DNA of 64,000 nt, from assembly GCA_903899655.1 (NCBI GenBank), contig CAIUKF010000010.1, positions 81,804-145,803 of the forward strand, read 5' to 3'. Under the pieces are notes generated by a model. That model did not search any database. It saw only the letters and a program-made list of their open reading frames with translations, and was not told the DNA's origin. Numbering within the stretch: position 1 is the stretch's first letter; every line of letters starts with the position of its first letter. Shown here in pieces: positions 17,093 through 26,869 of the stretch. A program made the position numbers and the translations under genes. This DNA comes from an uncultured bacterium (GTDB lineage Bacteria > Patescibacteriota > Saccharimonadia > Saccharimonadales > Saccharimonadaceae).

Positions 17093-18847
17093 TTAAGGAT
17101 ATTGCAACCCAGAACCTGAATTATAGATCGTCGTTACCTCTGCTTGAGTTATTGCTCTTGACCAGAGACCTATTTCATCGTATCTGCCTCGACTACCTTC
17201 GAATAAACTCCAAGAGCTTAGGTTGATTTTCAAAGGCTGCGTACCATCGCCATTGTCGACAAATGCCCCAATATTATGCGTATATGTATTTGAACCATTC
17301 ACGTATACTTTAATATTTGTGCCATCATAAGTAAGAACTATATGATCCCACTGATCTAACGGGGCAGATCCTGCGGAAAAACCAAAATTACTTGAGCTAC
17401 CAGTGGTATTTCCTTGACCAATAGTTACCCCAATGTTGCCATCATTATAGACACCCATGAGAACTCCTTTATAATTTCCTCCATACCAACCAATATTTTT
17501 CTCGCTTGCACTACTTGAACCTGATGACCTATACATCCAGTACGAAATAGTGAATGGTGTAGCCACTCCGTGCACAGCCTGGTTAAATCCCGTGCCCATA
17601 TCAATATATGAACAGGTACTATCGTTAGCCCAAGAAGCGTATCCCCACAAATCAAAACCCTTGTTAACTCTACCTGTAACTGAGGGTTTATTCATATCAT
17701 GAGCGTTGGTTAGTGTGTATAATTTTGCAATATCACCGTCAGTAGGATTATTACCAGATGTTTGACCGATCAATACCTCATCAATTGAACCATTAAAAAC
17801 CTCTGACCCCCCACCGCCATCACGACCAATTGTTATTGACGCAGGGCTGTATCCAGCATAAGCAGAAATACTTGCGGTTGTAGCATCGGCAACTCCATTG
17901 ATATAGAATTTTGCGATTGAACCATCATATGCCAGTGCAACATGTGTCCAAACTCCTGTTGATATGGCGCTTGTGCTATCAACCGTATGCCAGCCAGAAT
18001 CTGACCATTGAACCCGTAATTTATTTGAAGAAGTTACCTTAAATTGGAGCGCTCCATCGATTACCGTATTCGCTCCAGTTGAAGCAATTTTTACCCAAGC
18101 AGAATAAAATCTTTTGTTAGATCCGAAAGATATTGAAGAAGTAGCTATATGATTGTTTGAGCCATTAAAGCTATACGCACTGTTTGCATTTCCAAACCTG
18201 TCAGTCGTCAGTGTCGCTCCAGAAACCGTTCCATTTTTGTTACTCGTACTAGCGTCATTGGCATTACCATCAAATGGATAATAAGCGGTGGCGTTGACTT
18301 TAATAATACCGTTGTTCGCACTATAAACATCAGCAACCGTATTTCCCGTATCTTCGGCACTATAATAAGAAACCATACCATAGCCCATACTATTGACAGC
18401 AACCGGAGAACTGTTGTCTGTCACTTTGTAATAAGTCGTACCAGCACTATTGGCTTCAACGGCACTAAAGGTAGTCGCTGAGCCATTATAACTCAAGGTG
18501 TTGCTGCCACTAAGTTTTAGGCAATAGTTAGAGTCGGCGTTGGGTGCAGTCGGACAATTATTGCCATCAAGCGCTGTTGGATAAGAGCTATATAAAGTGT
18601 AATACATCTTTAATCTTTGAGAGATACTTGATAAATCAGATTGCATAGCAGCTACGTTTGCTCTTTGAGCAATGCCTGTATAACTTACTATGGTTATCGC
18701 AGCCAAAATACCAATAACAACAATGACGACCAACAGCTCAACAATAGTAAAACCACGATCGTGGCTATTATTGATTACTGGCAGTCCTTGTTTATTGAAT
18801 TTAGATTTTAGTTGGCATCGAGAGAGAGAGAGAGAGTAATTTGCCAC
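17093..18847 (-). CDS. phase-variable pilin with two tandem LamG domains, copy E
   Basis: The largest cluster member has the pilin stem and two LamG-type domains (first from about ATAYYPFDGNANDAS to GSIDEVLIGQTSG, second from GFDLWGYASWANDS to GRYDEIGLWSRAI), 584 residues from GTG 18847. The conserved ATG at 18857 is out of frame: it reads MKKRGKL, the tract, SMPTKI, then TAA. The GTG 10 nt downstream is in the pilin frame. If the mRNA is leaderless, as the promoter suggests, the ATG would be used and this copy would be off; GTG use would make it on. Gain of one TC unit brings ATG into frame. Confidence 0.8.
   Translation of the reverse strand: MANYSLSLSRCQLKSKFNKQGLPVINNSHDRGFTIVELLVVIVVIGILAAITIVSYTGIAQRANVAAMQSDLSSISQRLKMYYTLYSSYPTALDGNNCPTAPNADSNYCLKLSGSNTLSYNGSATTFSAVEANSAGTTYYKVTDNSSPVAVNSMGYGMVSYYSAEDTGNTVADVYSANNGIIKVNATAYYPFDGNANDASTSNKNGTVSGATLTTDRFGNANSAYSFNGSNNHIATSSISFGSNKRFYSAWVKIASTGANTVIDGALQFKVTSSNKLRVQWSDSGWHTVDSTSAISTGVWTHVALAYDGSIAKFYINGVADATTASISAYAGYSPASITIGRDGGGGSEVFNGSIDEVLIGQTSGNNPTDGDIAKLYTLTNAHDMNKPSVTGRVNKGFDLWGYASWANDSTCSYIDMGTGFNQAVHGVATPFTISYWMYRSSGSSSASEKNIGWYGGNYKGVLMGVYNDGNIGVTIGQGNTTGSSSNFGFSAGSAPLDQWDHIVLTYDGTNIKVYVNGSNTYTHNIGAFVDNGDGTQPLKINLSSWSLFEGSRGRYDEIGLWSRAITQAEVTTIYNSGSGLQYP
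18820..18836 (-). repeat. TC tract of pilin copy E
   Basis: 17 nt of perfect TC repeat, 21 nt after the ATG at 18857. A TAAAAT box (18870-18865) ends 7 nt before the ATG. Confidence 0.9.
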
Positions 18848-18932
18848 GCTTTTTCATAGTTGTTATTTTAACATAAGCTGTATTTATTTTACAAGCAAGT
18901 TTTAATGTACAGAATGTCTCAACTGTAAATTA

Positions 18933-20057
<1,125 letters not shown>

Positions 20058-20106
20058 GCTTTTTCATAGCTTTTATATTAACATAAGCTAGATTGAAAAT
20101 AAACAG

Positions 20107-20895
20107 CTAGACGGATAACTCTGTCGATAACCCACCCCTTACTGATTCTTCATATTCATCCAAATATACATCCTCTGGTCGTAACCAGATATCATTCTCG
20201 CCACTAATCAGCCTATCTAGGGAAGTAGTAAATATATCAAAACCGGCATATAGATCAGCCGTCATCTTAATAATTCGCTTCTCGGTGCTGATATTTCCGG
20301 CAATCAGTAGCAGATGCGGATAAGTGAATTCGGAATCATTAGCCATCTCACAGTGCATATTAATTCGTTTTCTAATCCGCCAGCTCATAGTGAAGGCTGG
20401 GAATACTTCAACCAGATAATCTGGTATTTTGTTAGTTTTGCCTTCAAGCTTGAGGTGTGGTGTTGGCTTGATGTAATCACTAGGATTAAGCTGGTATTTG
20501 GTATAGCCGTAAAACTTATCCGGATAGTGTTGGCGGAGTATTAACCAGATTTTTATATACAGCAGCTGGATGTCGATTTGCTCGTCAGTGAAGTTTTTAT
20601 TCTTGTAGTGTAGCTGTGTACGTTCGTAGTCATGATGTTTTAAATAGCGAATACCTGCCGGAGCTAGACAGTAAGTTGCCGATCTGCCTCTTAATCTAAA
20701 GGTGCTATCGTATTGCTTAGCTATATAACCTTGCTTTACTAATACCGATAATCTTTCATATATTGTCGATCTATCTTTCTTTAGTACTTCTGCTAATAAA
20801 TCACTATTAATAAATCGATACTTAAGTAAATACAACATCAACTCTATTTGAGACTTAGAAATATGATATCTTGTTTTAGGCTCTTGACTTCTCAT
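20107..20895 (-). CDS. replication-relaxation-like winged-helix protein
   Basis: From ATG 20895 (AGGAG 5 nt upstream) the protein has an N-terminal winged helix: QIELMLYLLKYRFINSDLLAE, STIYERLSVLVKQGYIAK and RSATYCLAPAGIRYL. A roughly 150-residue C-terminal domain of alternating strands and helices follows. This matches the replication-relaxation (Replic_Relax/MobC-like) family found on mobile elements, where members bind DNA for replication or transfer. It is divergent from a small gene plus serine recombinase across a 200-nt gap, so it is likely part of the same element. It could also regulate the pilin cluster directly downstream. Confidence 0.65.
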   Translation of the reverse strand: MRSQEPKTRYHISKSQIELMLYLLKYRFINSDLLAEVLKKDRSTIYERLSVLVKQGYIAKQYDSTFRLRGRSATYCLAPAGIRYLKHHDYERTQLHYKNKNFTDEQIDIQLLYIKIWLILRQHYPDKFYGYTKYQLNPSDYIKPTPHLKLEGKTNKIPDYLVEVFPAFTMSWRIRKRINMHCEMANDSEFTYPHLLLIAGNISTEKRIIKMTADLYAGFDIFTTSLDRLISGENDIWLRPEDVYLDEYEESVRGGLSTELSV

Positions 20896-21034
20896 CCTTG
20901 CTCCTACTATTTTGTGCCTATATGTATATATAAAGAAGGGAGAAAATAATGCAAGCACTAACAGATGAAAAAATGTAAATAATATGACATTTCGTTAGTG
21001 GGGTTTTTGTGGGCAATTTTACATCAAAAAAGCC

Positions 21035-21085
21035 TTGCAACTATCCCTATTTAGGTGCTATACTATCCTTATAAAGGATAGTATA
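21035..21085 (+). promoter_or_regulatory. promoter with overlapping 12-bp dyad operator
   Basis: TTGCAA (21035-21040), 18-nt spacer, TATACT (21059-21064). The -10 box is the first half of a perfect dyad, TATACTATCCTT, ATA, AAGGATAGTATA (21059-21085). A protein bound there would block the promoter of the small ORF and recombinase. In RNA it would form a 12-bp hairpin. Confidence 0.7.
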
Positions 21086-21095
21086 AATTACAATC

Positions 21096-21233
21096 ATGGG
21101 TAGAATAAAGGGTGCGCAAAACAAAGAAATCATACTTCCAGAAGTCTATTCTCTATCACCAGAAGAACGTATTGAAATGCTTGCTGCAATATTGGTGGAT
21201 ATTATAAGCGAGGATTTATGCAAAACGAGATAA
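21096..21233 (+). CDS. small protein upstream of the recombinase, possible regulator
   Basis: The 45-residue ORF (MGRIKGAQNKEIILPEVY, then SLSPEERIEMLAAILVDII) overlaps the recombinase start by 16 nt, so the two are translationally coupled. Small helical proteins in this position often control recombinase genes, and a dyad operator overlaps the promoter. No family is recognised. Confidence 0.5.
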   Translation: MGRIKGAQNKEIILPEVYSLSPEERIEMLAAILVDIISEDLCKTR

Positions 21234-22930
21234 AGCGTCCAAATGCAGTTATTGCTATACGCGTCTCTACTACCAAACAAGGCACTGATGGTGATTCGCC
21301 TGAAGCTCAGCGCGAACAGCTATTACGCTACGCCGAAACGCACAATCTAAACGTCAAGGAACAATTCGTCTTCCTGGAGTCAGGATCCAAAGTAGAGCAG
21401 CCAATGCAGCTGGTTATTAACTATTGCAAGGATGCTAAAAACGACATTCAATTCTTTGTCATTAAATCCATCGACCGTTTTACGCGTGGTGGTGGATCGC
21501 CATATGATCAGCTTAAATTACAGCTTGAGCAGTTAGATGTCACTCTTGTCGACATTTATGGCGTCATTAGCTCTCAAAAAGTAAACACGCTTGAACATTT
21601 AGGCATCGAATACTCGTGGAGTAAATACTCACCAAGCAAGAAGGCTGAATACCTAGAGGCCGAAAGAGCTAAAGATGAGCTACGAGACATCTTGAGCCGT
21701 ATGATAGGCGCAGAAGTACGCTATACGCGTCTAGGCTATTGGATGCGCCAAGCACCATACGGTTTTGTCAGCGAAAAGATAGAGACCAGAAATGGCAAAC
21801 GCACCATATTAAAACCTCACCCAACTGAAGCACCGTTAGTTAAAAAGATGTTTGAACTAAGAGCGGCTGGAATATATAGCGATCAGCAGATATGCGATAA
21901 GTTAAATGCACTAGGTTTCAAGACTAGGGTTCGCTATCAAAGAAGCAAACAAGATCGCACTAGAGTCATCTCACAGTCTGGTGGAGGCCCATTAACCGTA
22001 ACAGCCTTATGGAAATTAGCTCGCCATCCTATCTATGCGGGCGTAAATGTCGAAAAATGGACCGATAACAAACCAGTTCGCTGCGTTTTTGAAGGAATTG
22101 TGAATATCGATCTGTTTAATCGTGCCCATAAAGGTAAATTTGGAATTATCGAAAATGGTGATGAGTTTGAAGTTTATACTAAACAAGCGCCGCCATATCT
22201 AGCCAATAAAGGCGTACATAATCAGGATTACCCATACCGTAAATATATTGGCTGTCCGATTTGTAATCGCCCGTTACTTGGGAGCGCTTCTCGTGGCAAG
22301 AATGGCAAACTCTATCCGGCATATCACTGCAGTAATCACGGTCACTACTTTCGTGTGCCCAAAGATGAGCTGGAAGCTAATGTCGCTGAGTTTATCGGTC
22401 ATATAACAGTATCTCAGGAGCAAATAGACATGGTAGTGAGTGCGGTTGCTAAAGAATGGGAAAAGCGTCAGATTGACGTCATTAAGGTCGTCGAAAACTA
22501 TGACGAACGCATTAAAGAACTAAAGGATGAAGCTATGATGACAGTGCGAAGTATGAAGTCGCTTACATCTCAGACGGCATTAAAATATATGGAGGAAGAC
22601 CTAATGCGCATAGAAAATGAGATACAAACATTAGAAGCTGATAAAAAGAATACTCACGAGTCTCAACCTAAAAACGCCGAAAAAGTCATCGCCAGGGTCA
22701 AATACTTCCTGGAAAACATGGATAAACTACTGTTGCAACAGATAGACCCAATCAAAAAAGCCCAGTTCTTTGGAGTGATTTTTGACAAAATGCCTAGGTA
22801 CTCAGAAATATGTCCTGGAAAACAAAATTCACCCCTTGTAACAGAGGTGAATTCATTGTTTCGAGCTTTACACTCGGATAATTTCCGTTTGGTGATCTCA
22901 CCGGGAATCGAACCCGGATTGCCAGGATGA
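21218..22930 (+). CDS. large serine recombinase
   Basis: The 570-residue protein has a resolvase domain with catalytic Ser in AIRVSTTKQG (Ser17) and the RFTRGG arginine motif. A recombinase domain follows (RLGYWMRQAPYGFV, then VKKMFELRAAGIYSDQQICDKLNALG). Then come a zinc ribbon (CPICNRPLLG and YHCSNHGHYF) and a coiled coil near residues 400-490. It would integrate or excise a mobile element by double-strand exchange at att sites. The last 41 nt of the gene are the antisense of the 3' end of tRNA-Glu, so the native C-terminus may have been set by integration there. Its neighbours suggest a small integrated element. Confidence 0.9.
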   Translation: MQNEIKRPNAVIAIRVSTTKQGTDGDSPEAQREQLLRYAETHNLNVKEQFVFLESGSKVEQPMQLVINYCKDAKNDIQFFVIKSIDRFTRGGGSPYDQLKLQLEQLDVTLVDIYGVISSQKVNTLEHLGIEYSWSKYSPSKKAEYLEAERAKDELRDILSRMIGAEVRYTRLGYWMRQAPYGFVSEKIETRNGKRTILKPHPTEAPLVKKMFELRAAGIYSDQQICDKLNALGFKTRVRYQRSKQDRTRVISQSGGGPLTVTALWKLARHPIYAGVNVEKWTDNKPVRCVFEGIVNIDLFNRAHKGKFGIIENGDEFEVYTKQAPPYLANKGVHNQDYPYRKYIGCPICNRPLLGSASRGKNGKLYPAYHCSNHGHYFRVPKDELEANVAEFIGHITVSQEQIDMVVSAVAKEWEKRQIDVIKVVENYDERIKELKDEAMMTVRSMKSLTSQTALKYMEEDLMRIENEIQTLEADKKNTHESQPKNAEKVIARVKYFLENMDKLLLQQIDPIKKAQFFGVIFDKMPRYSEICPGKQNSPLVTEVNSLFRALHSDNFRLVISPGIEPGLPG

Positions 22931-22964
22931 GAACCTGGTGTCCTAACCGTTAGACGATGGGACC
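22890..22964 (-). tRNA. tRNA-Glu (anticodon CTC)
   Basis: 75 nt including encoded CCA. It has the usual GGTCCCATCGTCTAACGG start. The anticodon stem CCAGG/CCTGG encloses the loop TTCTCAT (CTC anticodon), and the T-arm is CCGGGTTCGATTCCCGG. The acceptor stem has one G-U and one C-A mismatch, because the 3' strand reads TGAGATC where TGGGACC would pair fully. Together with the overlap by the recombinase ORF, this suggests the 3' end was rewritten by an integration event. Confidence 0.92.
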
Positions 22965-23009
22965 ATATGAGTATTATAACGAACTTCTGTGTTGGTTCCC
23001 TAATTTTCT

Positions 23010-23156
23010 GTTATTGATCGGATAGCCTTGGTGCCCTGTCATGATAATTTTCTTCCAGAAAATTTCGCGACCCCGCCTCAGTCGGTGACGTTCGTCATCC
23101 GGCTTCCGGCCTTGCAGACTGCCGACTGGCAGTCTTCACCGTTAGACGATGGGACC
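23010..23156 (-). pseudogene. pseudo-tRNA-Glu interrupted by a 100-nt structured insert
   Basis: The 5' part repeats the tRNA-Glu start (22 bp shared with 22946-22967, copy at 23138-23159). After ACGGT in the D-loop a 100-nt insert (23038-23137) intervenes. Then degenerate tRNA resumes as AGGGCACCAAGG, like AGGACACCAGG. The insert has a hairpin GACTGCC/GGCAGTC, then TGCAAGG, a second hairpin, GGGGTCGC and a third hairpin. The same plan is seen in the inserts of the pseudo-tRNA-Leu copies near 33 kb. I see no gene in 22965-23215. Confidence 0.65.
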
Positions 23157-23215
23157 ATAGACTCAGCTACTTTATCAAATAACAGTGGTAATGTACAGTA
23201 GTTGTTACTGATGAT

Positions 23216-23569
23216 TTAAAGATTTTCTAGTGGAATGCCGGTTTTTTTAGATACTTTACGTGCCCATTCAAGTAATTTTTCGAATTGGCTGTCGCGAGCT
23301 GCTTGCTCGGTTTCGTAATTATCAATTCGTCCGACAAATTTATCCAAAGTCGTCATAAAATGGTCCAAAGTCTTTTTCAGATCGACAATTTCTAGTTCGA
23401 TTTTATTGAACCTAGTATCGATATTGAAAGTCAATATTTCAAAGCGATCATCCATCTTGTCGAATCGATCATTCACTTCGCTAAATTGTTCACTTGTTTG
23501 TTGAACAAAACTCTTTAGGACGTTTAAAACGTCATCTATATCTTTGCGAGTTGCTGGTTTGTCGCTCAT
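23216..23569 (-). CDS. coiled-coil protein, unknown
   Basis: The 117-residue soluble protein is almost all coiled coil (residues about 8-100, heptads such as FSEVNDRFDKMDDRFEIL and IELEIVDLKKTL). It resembles the small coiled-coil proteins often annotated DUF1640-like or tail-fibre-like, but I cannot name a family. A related-looking coiled coil lies at 35963-36367. It appears to have a leaderless promoter: TGTGCTAAAAT ends 6 nt before the ATG. Confidence 0.6.
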   Translation of the reverse strand: MSDKPATRKDIDDVLNVLKSFVQQTSEQFSEVNDRFDKMDDRFEILTFNIDTRFNKIELEIVDLKKTLDHFMTTLDKFVGRIDNYETEQAARDSQFEKLLEWARKVSKKTGIPLENL

Positions 23570-23615
23570 ATATTAATTTTAGCACAAAAATAATGCAAAA
23601 ATATTATATTAATGT

Positions 23616-24023
23616 CTAGGCTTTTACTTCAGCCGTCGCTGCTGCTGGTCCATCAAGTTGTTGTAATACCGAGATTAATTTTTTAGGTGTAATTTCAGCC
23701 TTAATTAAATAGGCGTCGGCGTTTTGTTCCATAGCGGTGCGTGATTCGTCGTCTTGTTCGAAATTGGTTAGGACGATAACGCGTGATTTTGGTATCAAAT
23801 CTTCGCTGCCGCGTAGGGCCTCTAAAATTTCGGTGCCACGGCGTTCAGGCAACATAACGTCTAGCAATATGGCGTCATAAGTTTTGTTGCGGGCGGCAAT
23901 TAAACCGTCATTGCCGTCGACAACCCAGTCGACGTCGTAACCAGCTTTTTTAAGACTGCGGACATACATTTCGCCGATAAATCGGTCGTCTTCGATGCAT
24001 AGAACTGTGTGAATTGCTGACAT
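23616..24023 (-). CDS. response regulator, receiver domain only
   Basis: The 135-residue protein is one CheY-like receiver: acidic pair EDD (11-13), phosphoacceptor Asp55 in AILLDVMLP, Thr86-type position in VIVLTNF and Lys108 in YLIKAE. There is no DNA-binding output domain, so it probably signals by protein contact. It follows the histidine kinase gene by 5 nt with an AGGGG site, so the two are partners. The short Ala-rich tail (GPAAATAEVKA) is unstructured. Confidence 0.9.
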   Translation of the reverse strand: MSAIHTVLCIEDDRFIGEMYVRSLKKAGYDVDWVVDGNDGLIAARNKTYDAILLDVMLPERRGTEILEALRGSEDLIPKSRVIVLTNFEQDDESRTAMEQNADAYLIKAEITPKKLISVLQQLDGPAAATAEVKA

Positions 24024-24028
24024 ATTTA

Positions 24029-25600
24029 TTAACCCCTATACATTGAATGATTTTTAATCCAACCCCTGCCCTCGGATATTAGGCCTTCGTTACTATTATC
24101 ACCTGCTTTCAACTTATCCGCAACTGTAGAATAGATTGGAATCGAAACTACAAAGGTTGATCCATGGCCATCTTCGCTTCGAACGCTGATGGTGCCACCG
24201 TGGGATTCGACAATAGCTTTGCTGATGTACAGGCCTATACCAGTACCAGCAACAGTTTCGCGCGAACGATGTGATCGATAGAATTTTTGGAATAATTGGC
24301 TGACGACGCTTTCGGGCATACCGATGCCATGGTCTTCGAATATTACATCGACAAAGTCACCAGTGACGCGGGCGGTTACGTTAATGGCGCCGCCTTCGTT
24401 ACTATATTTAATAGCGTTATCGATTAAGTTACCAAAGACTTCACTTAGGCTGGCACGATCGGCAGCGATTGTTGGTAGATCTGTTGGAAATTGAATAGCA
24501 AGTAATCTGTTTTGGGCTTTGGCGCGCAGATTCATGTCGTCATTGATGACGTCATAAACACCAGCGACAGTATCTTCAACTAAGTGTATCTTCAGATGGC
24601 GGCGATCATAACGTGATGTGTTAAGAATGTTATTGATATATCCAGACAAACGGTTAGATGACACAATTAGGCGACGGAATAATTCGTGCTGGTCGTCTTT
24701 TAAAACATCATCAAGTTCATCATTTAAAACATCCAAATAGCCACGGATAACGGTGATTGGACCACGTAACTCGTGAGCAGCAAACGAAATGAAATCCAGG
24801 TTCTCTTCGTCAACGATGTATATACTAGTGCGGTCGATTAATGTTAGGACAGTTTCGGTTGAAGCACCTTTTTGATACGAAGCGATAACGTCGAATAAAC
24901 GGCGGCCTTCTTGGTTTGGCAAACGATCTGGAACGCGTGTCCAAACGTGTTCGGCGTGGACGGCATGTTCTTCACATTCGTCCAACCAAGCGTTTAACGT
25001 GTCAGCACCATTAAAAATCAAATCAAGTGAACGAATGCCAACGTTATCGATGTGGATTGGGGCTGATTTGTTGGAATACATAACTTGGCGTTTATGGTCA
25101 AGGGCGACGAAACCACAAATCGTGATATCGAGAGCGTTAGTCAAAGCTGAAGCTGGTGGTTGTTGAACCATAATTTGGCCTTGTGAATTTGGATTGACGT
25201 GGACTGTTTCGGTTTTAACTATTTCTTTGCGACTGGCAAGCTCGTAAATTGTTTGCAAAGCGTCACGAAAACCACTAACTTCATTTTTGGTGGTATTGGG
25301 ATTTGGCAATTTAAGATTAGATTGCTCACCCGAGACGTGCATTATGGCTGCTAGTAATTCTTTGGTTGGGCGTACAGCACCAGTAAAAATCAATATACTA
25401 ACTATTAGGTTGATGACAAGTAGGCCGCCAACTATACCCCAAAACAAGATTGAGTTGAACGATAATGTGTTTGTTAATATCAAAGTTGCAGCAATAGCGG
25501 CTGATATGAAGATTTGCGATAAAATTACGGCCGTTAATGTTTTTCGATAAAATGAAGGCCAAAATTCATTCGCTAGTCTGGGCGGTTCTTTTACTTCCAT
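24029..25600 (-). CDS. sensor histidine kinase
   Basis: 523 residues. Two membrane segments (about 22-43 and 51-74) are followed by a linker, a PAS-like region (about 155-265) and HisKA with His276 in FISFAAHELRGPITVIRG. The HATPase domain has an N-box (FGNLIDNAIKYS), a G1 box (FEDHGIGMP) and a G2 box (GTGIGLYISKAIVESHGG). Almost nothing lies outside the membrane, so it may sense a membrane or cytoplasmic cue. Its ATG overlaps the end of the DUF3048 gene by 10 nt and the response regulator follows, giving a coupled three-gene operon. Confidence 0.92.
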   Translation of the reverse strand: MEVKEPPRLANEFWPSFYRKTLTAVILSQIFISAAIAATLILTNTLSFNSILFWGIVGGLLVINLIVSILIFTGAVRPTKELLAAIMHVSGEQSNLKLPNPNTTKNEVSGFRDALQTIYELASRKEIVKTETVHVNPNSQGQIMVQQPPASALTNALDITICGFVALDHKRQVMYSNKSAPIHIDNVGIRSLDLIFNGADTLNAWLDECEEHAVHAEHVWTRVPDRLPNQEGRRLFDVIASYQKGASTETVLTLIDRTSIYIVDEENLDFISFAAHELRGPITVIRGYLDVLNDELDDVLKDDQHELFRRLIVSSNRLSGYINNILNTSRYDRRHLKIHLVEDTVAGVYDVINDDMNLRAKAQNRLLAIQFPTDLPTIAADRASLSEVFGNLIDNAIKYSNEGGAINVTARVTGDFVDVIFEDHGIGMPESVVSQLFQKFYRSHRSRETVAGTGIGLYISKAIVESHGGTISVRSEDGHGSTFVVSIPIYSTVADKLKAGDNSNEGLISEGRGWIKNHSMYRG

Positions 25601-26697
25601 GTGACATCTCCTTCATTATTTGGTACAGCTGCAATCCACGTTTGTCCGCGAACTAACGGAATATCTTTGCCATCTGAATCTCTAAACTTAATTTGCTCGG
25701 TTTTGCTTGATTTAGACCAAGTGGCTGCGGTTGCAGTGCCGTTTTGGAAAATTGTGGCGGCTCCACTACCGATGGTTGTAATGCTTTCGCGATAGCCGTC
25801 TTGCATAACAGTTGACTCATCGACGCGCAGAGCGATGACGACGCTTGGAGTGATTTGGCCGTCTTCGCGGTCTGTATGAGGTTCGCCAGCTTGGGACCGA
25901 GCATAATTATTAGCCTCGGCGTTATATTTATAATTGCTGTTGTAAAGGTAGCTGCTGATTGTTATATCGATATCAGTGGCATTTGGTGTATCACTTTTTT
26001 TACCATCAACCCGCGTAAAGCCAGTGAATGATGATGAAGTGTAGCCTTTGGCTGTATTTAACGCGTCAAGGTTGGCAAAGCTGGTATACACATTATGTGG
26101 TGCGTTTCGATCGTTTGATCGCCAGTAAGTGTTTGGATTAAAGAATTGATCAATATCGCGATAACTGCCATTGCGGATTTCATTCAATGCATACAAACTG
26201 CCACCAACATGGCCAATGCTTGAATTAAAAGCTGCCAGCCAGTCGATATCATAAAGTCGCAAACTGCGAACAGGTCCAATTAACTGAGGTTGTTCGGCTT
26301 GGTATAAGACCAAAAATCGAGTAATACCGCCTTCGGCAATGGCCTCAAATACAACGCCGCTATTTTTGAGTCCAGATTGCGGGCGAGCATCGGGGCTGTT
26401 TTCGATCATAATGCCAGTTACGGGTCGTTTTGTTAGCGACTCGTCACTATAAGCAGCGCCTGTTAGCGGAGAATAATATGTGGGCGGTATAACTGGTTTT
26501 GGTTTTGATACGAATAATTTTGATAATGGGATGGCTGTGGTTGACGCATCACCTTGAGTTGCAAGGACGATTATAATATTTCCACCTACAAAAATTATTA
26601 AAACTATAGTTGCGATAAAAATTATTGGATTATGTTTTGAAAACCACTTATTAAAGTGTAATAACGGTTTTTTGAATAGTTCTTGTATTTTTTTCAT
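25591..26697 (-). CDS. DUF3048 (YerB-like) membrane-anchored protein
   Basis: The 368-residue protein has one N-terminal membrane segment (about 25-47) and an extracytoplasmic DUF3048 domain: YSPLTGAAYSDES, RPVTGIMIENSPDARPQSGL, EGGITRFLVLYQ, IGPVRSLRLYDI and the C-terminal RGQTWIAAVPN. B. subtilis YerB is a lipoprotein of this family; here a membrane helix replaces the lipobox. Family function is unknown and is thought to be at the cell envelope. Being first in an operon with a histidine kinase that lacks a sensor domain outside the cell, it may be the sensing partner. Confidence 0.85.
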   Translation of the reverse strand: MKKIQELFKKPLLHFNKWFSKHNPIIFIATIVLIIFVGGNIIIVLATQGDASTTAIPLSKLFVSKPKPVIPPTYYSPLTGAAYSDESLTKRPVTGIMIENSPDARPQSGLKNSGVVFEAIAEGGITRFLVLYQAEQPQLIGPVRSLRLYDIDWLAAFNSSIGHVGGSLYALNEIRNGSYRDIDQFFNPNTYWRSNDRNAPHNVYTSFANLDALNTAKGYTSSSFTGFTRVDGKKSDTPNATDIDITISSYLYNSNYKYNAEANNYARSQAGEPHTDREDGQITPSVVIALRVDESTVMQDGYRESITTIGSGAATIFQNGTATAATWSKSSKTEQIKFRDSDGKDIPLVRGQTWIAAVPNNEGDVTWK

Positions 26698-26869
26698 AGG
26701 CTTAAGCGTTATTATAGCAGAATTTGATATTAAATATTATATTATTGTTGGTTGTAAAAACTACTTGGAATATTGAAGAATCATGTTGTAGAATAGTAAT
26801 TAGATAACAGACATTATTATTAACAAAACCGTAATCCCAATAGAAAGTCGGTGTTTTATAATAGAGCAA

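Noticed and set aside
22890..22930. Recombinase C-terminal tail as a genuine conserved end
   Set aside because: These codons are antisense to the tRNA-Glu 3' end, so their sequence is set by the tRNA.
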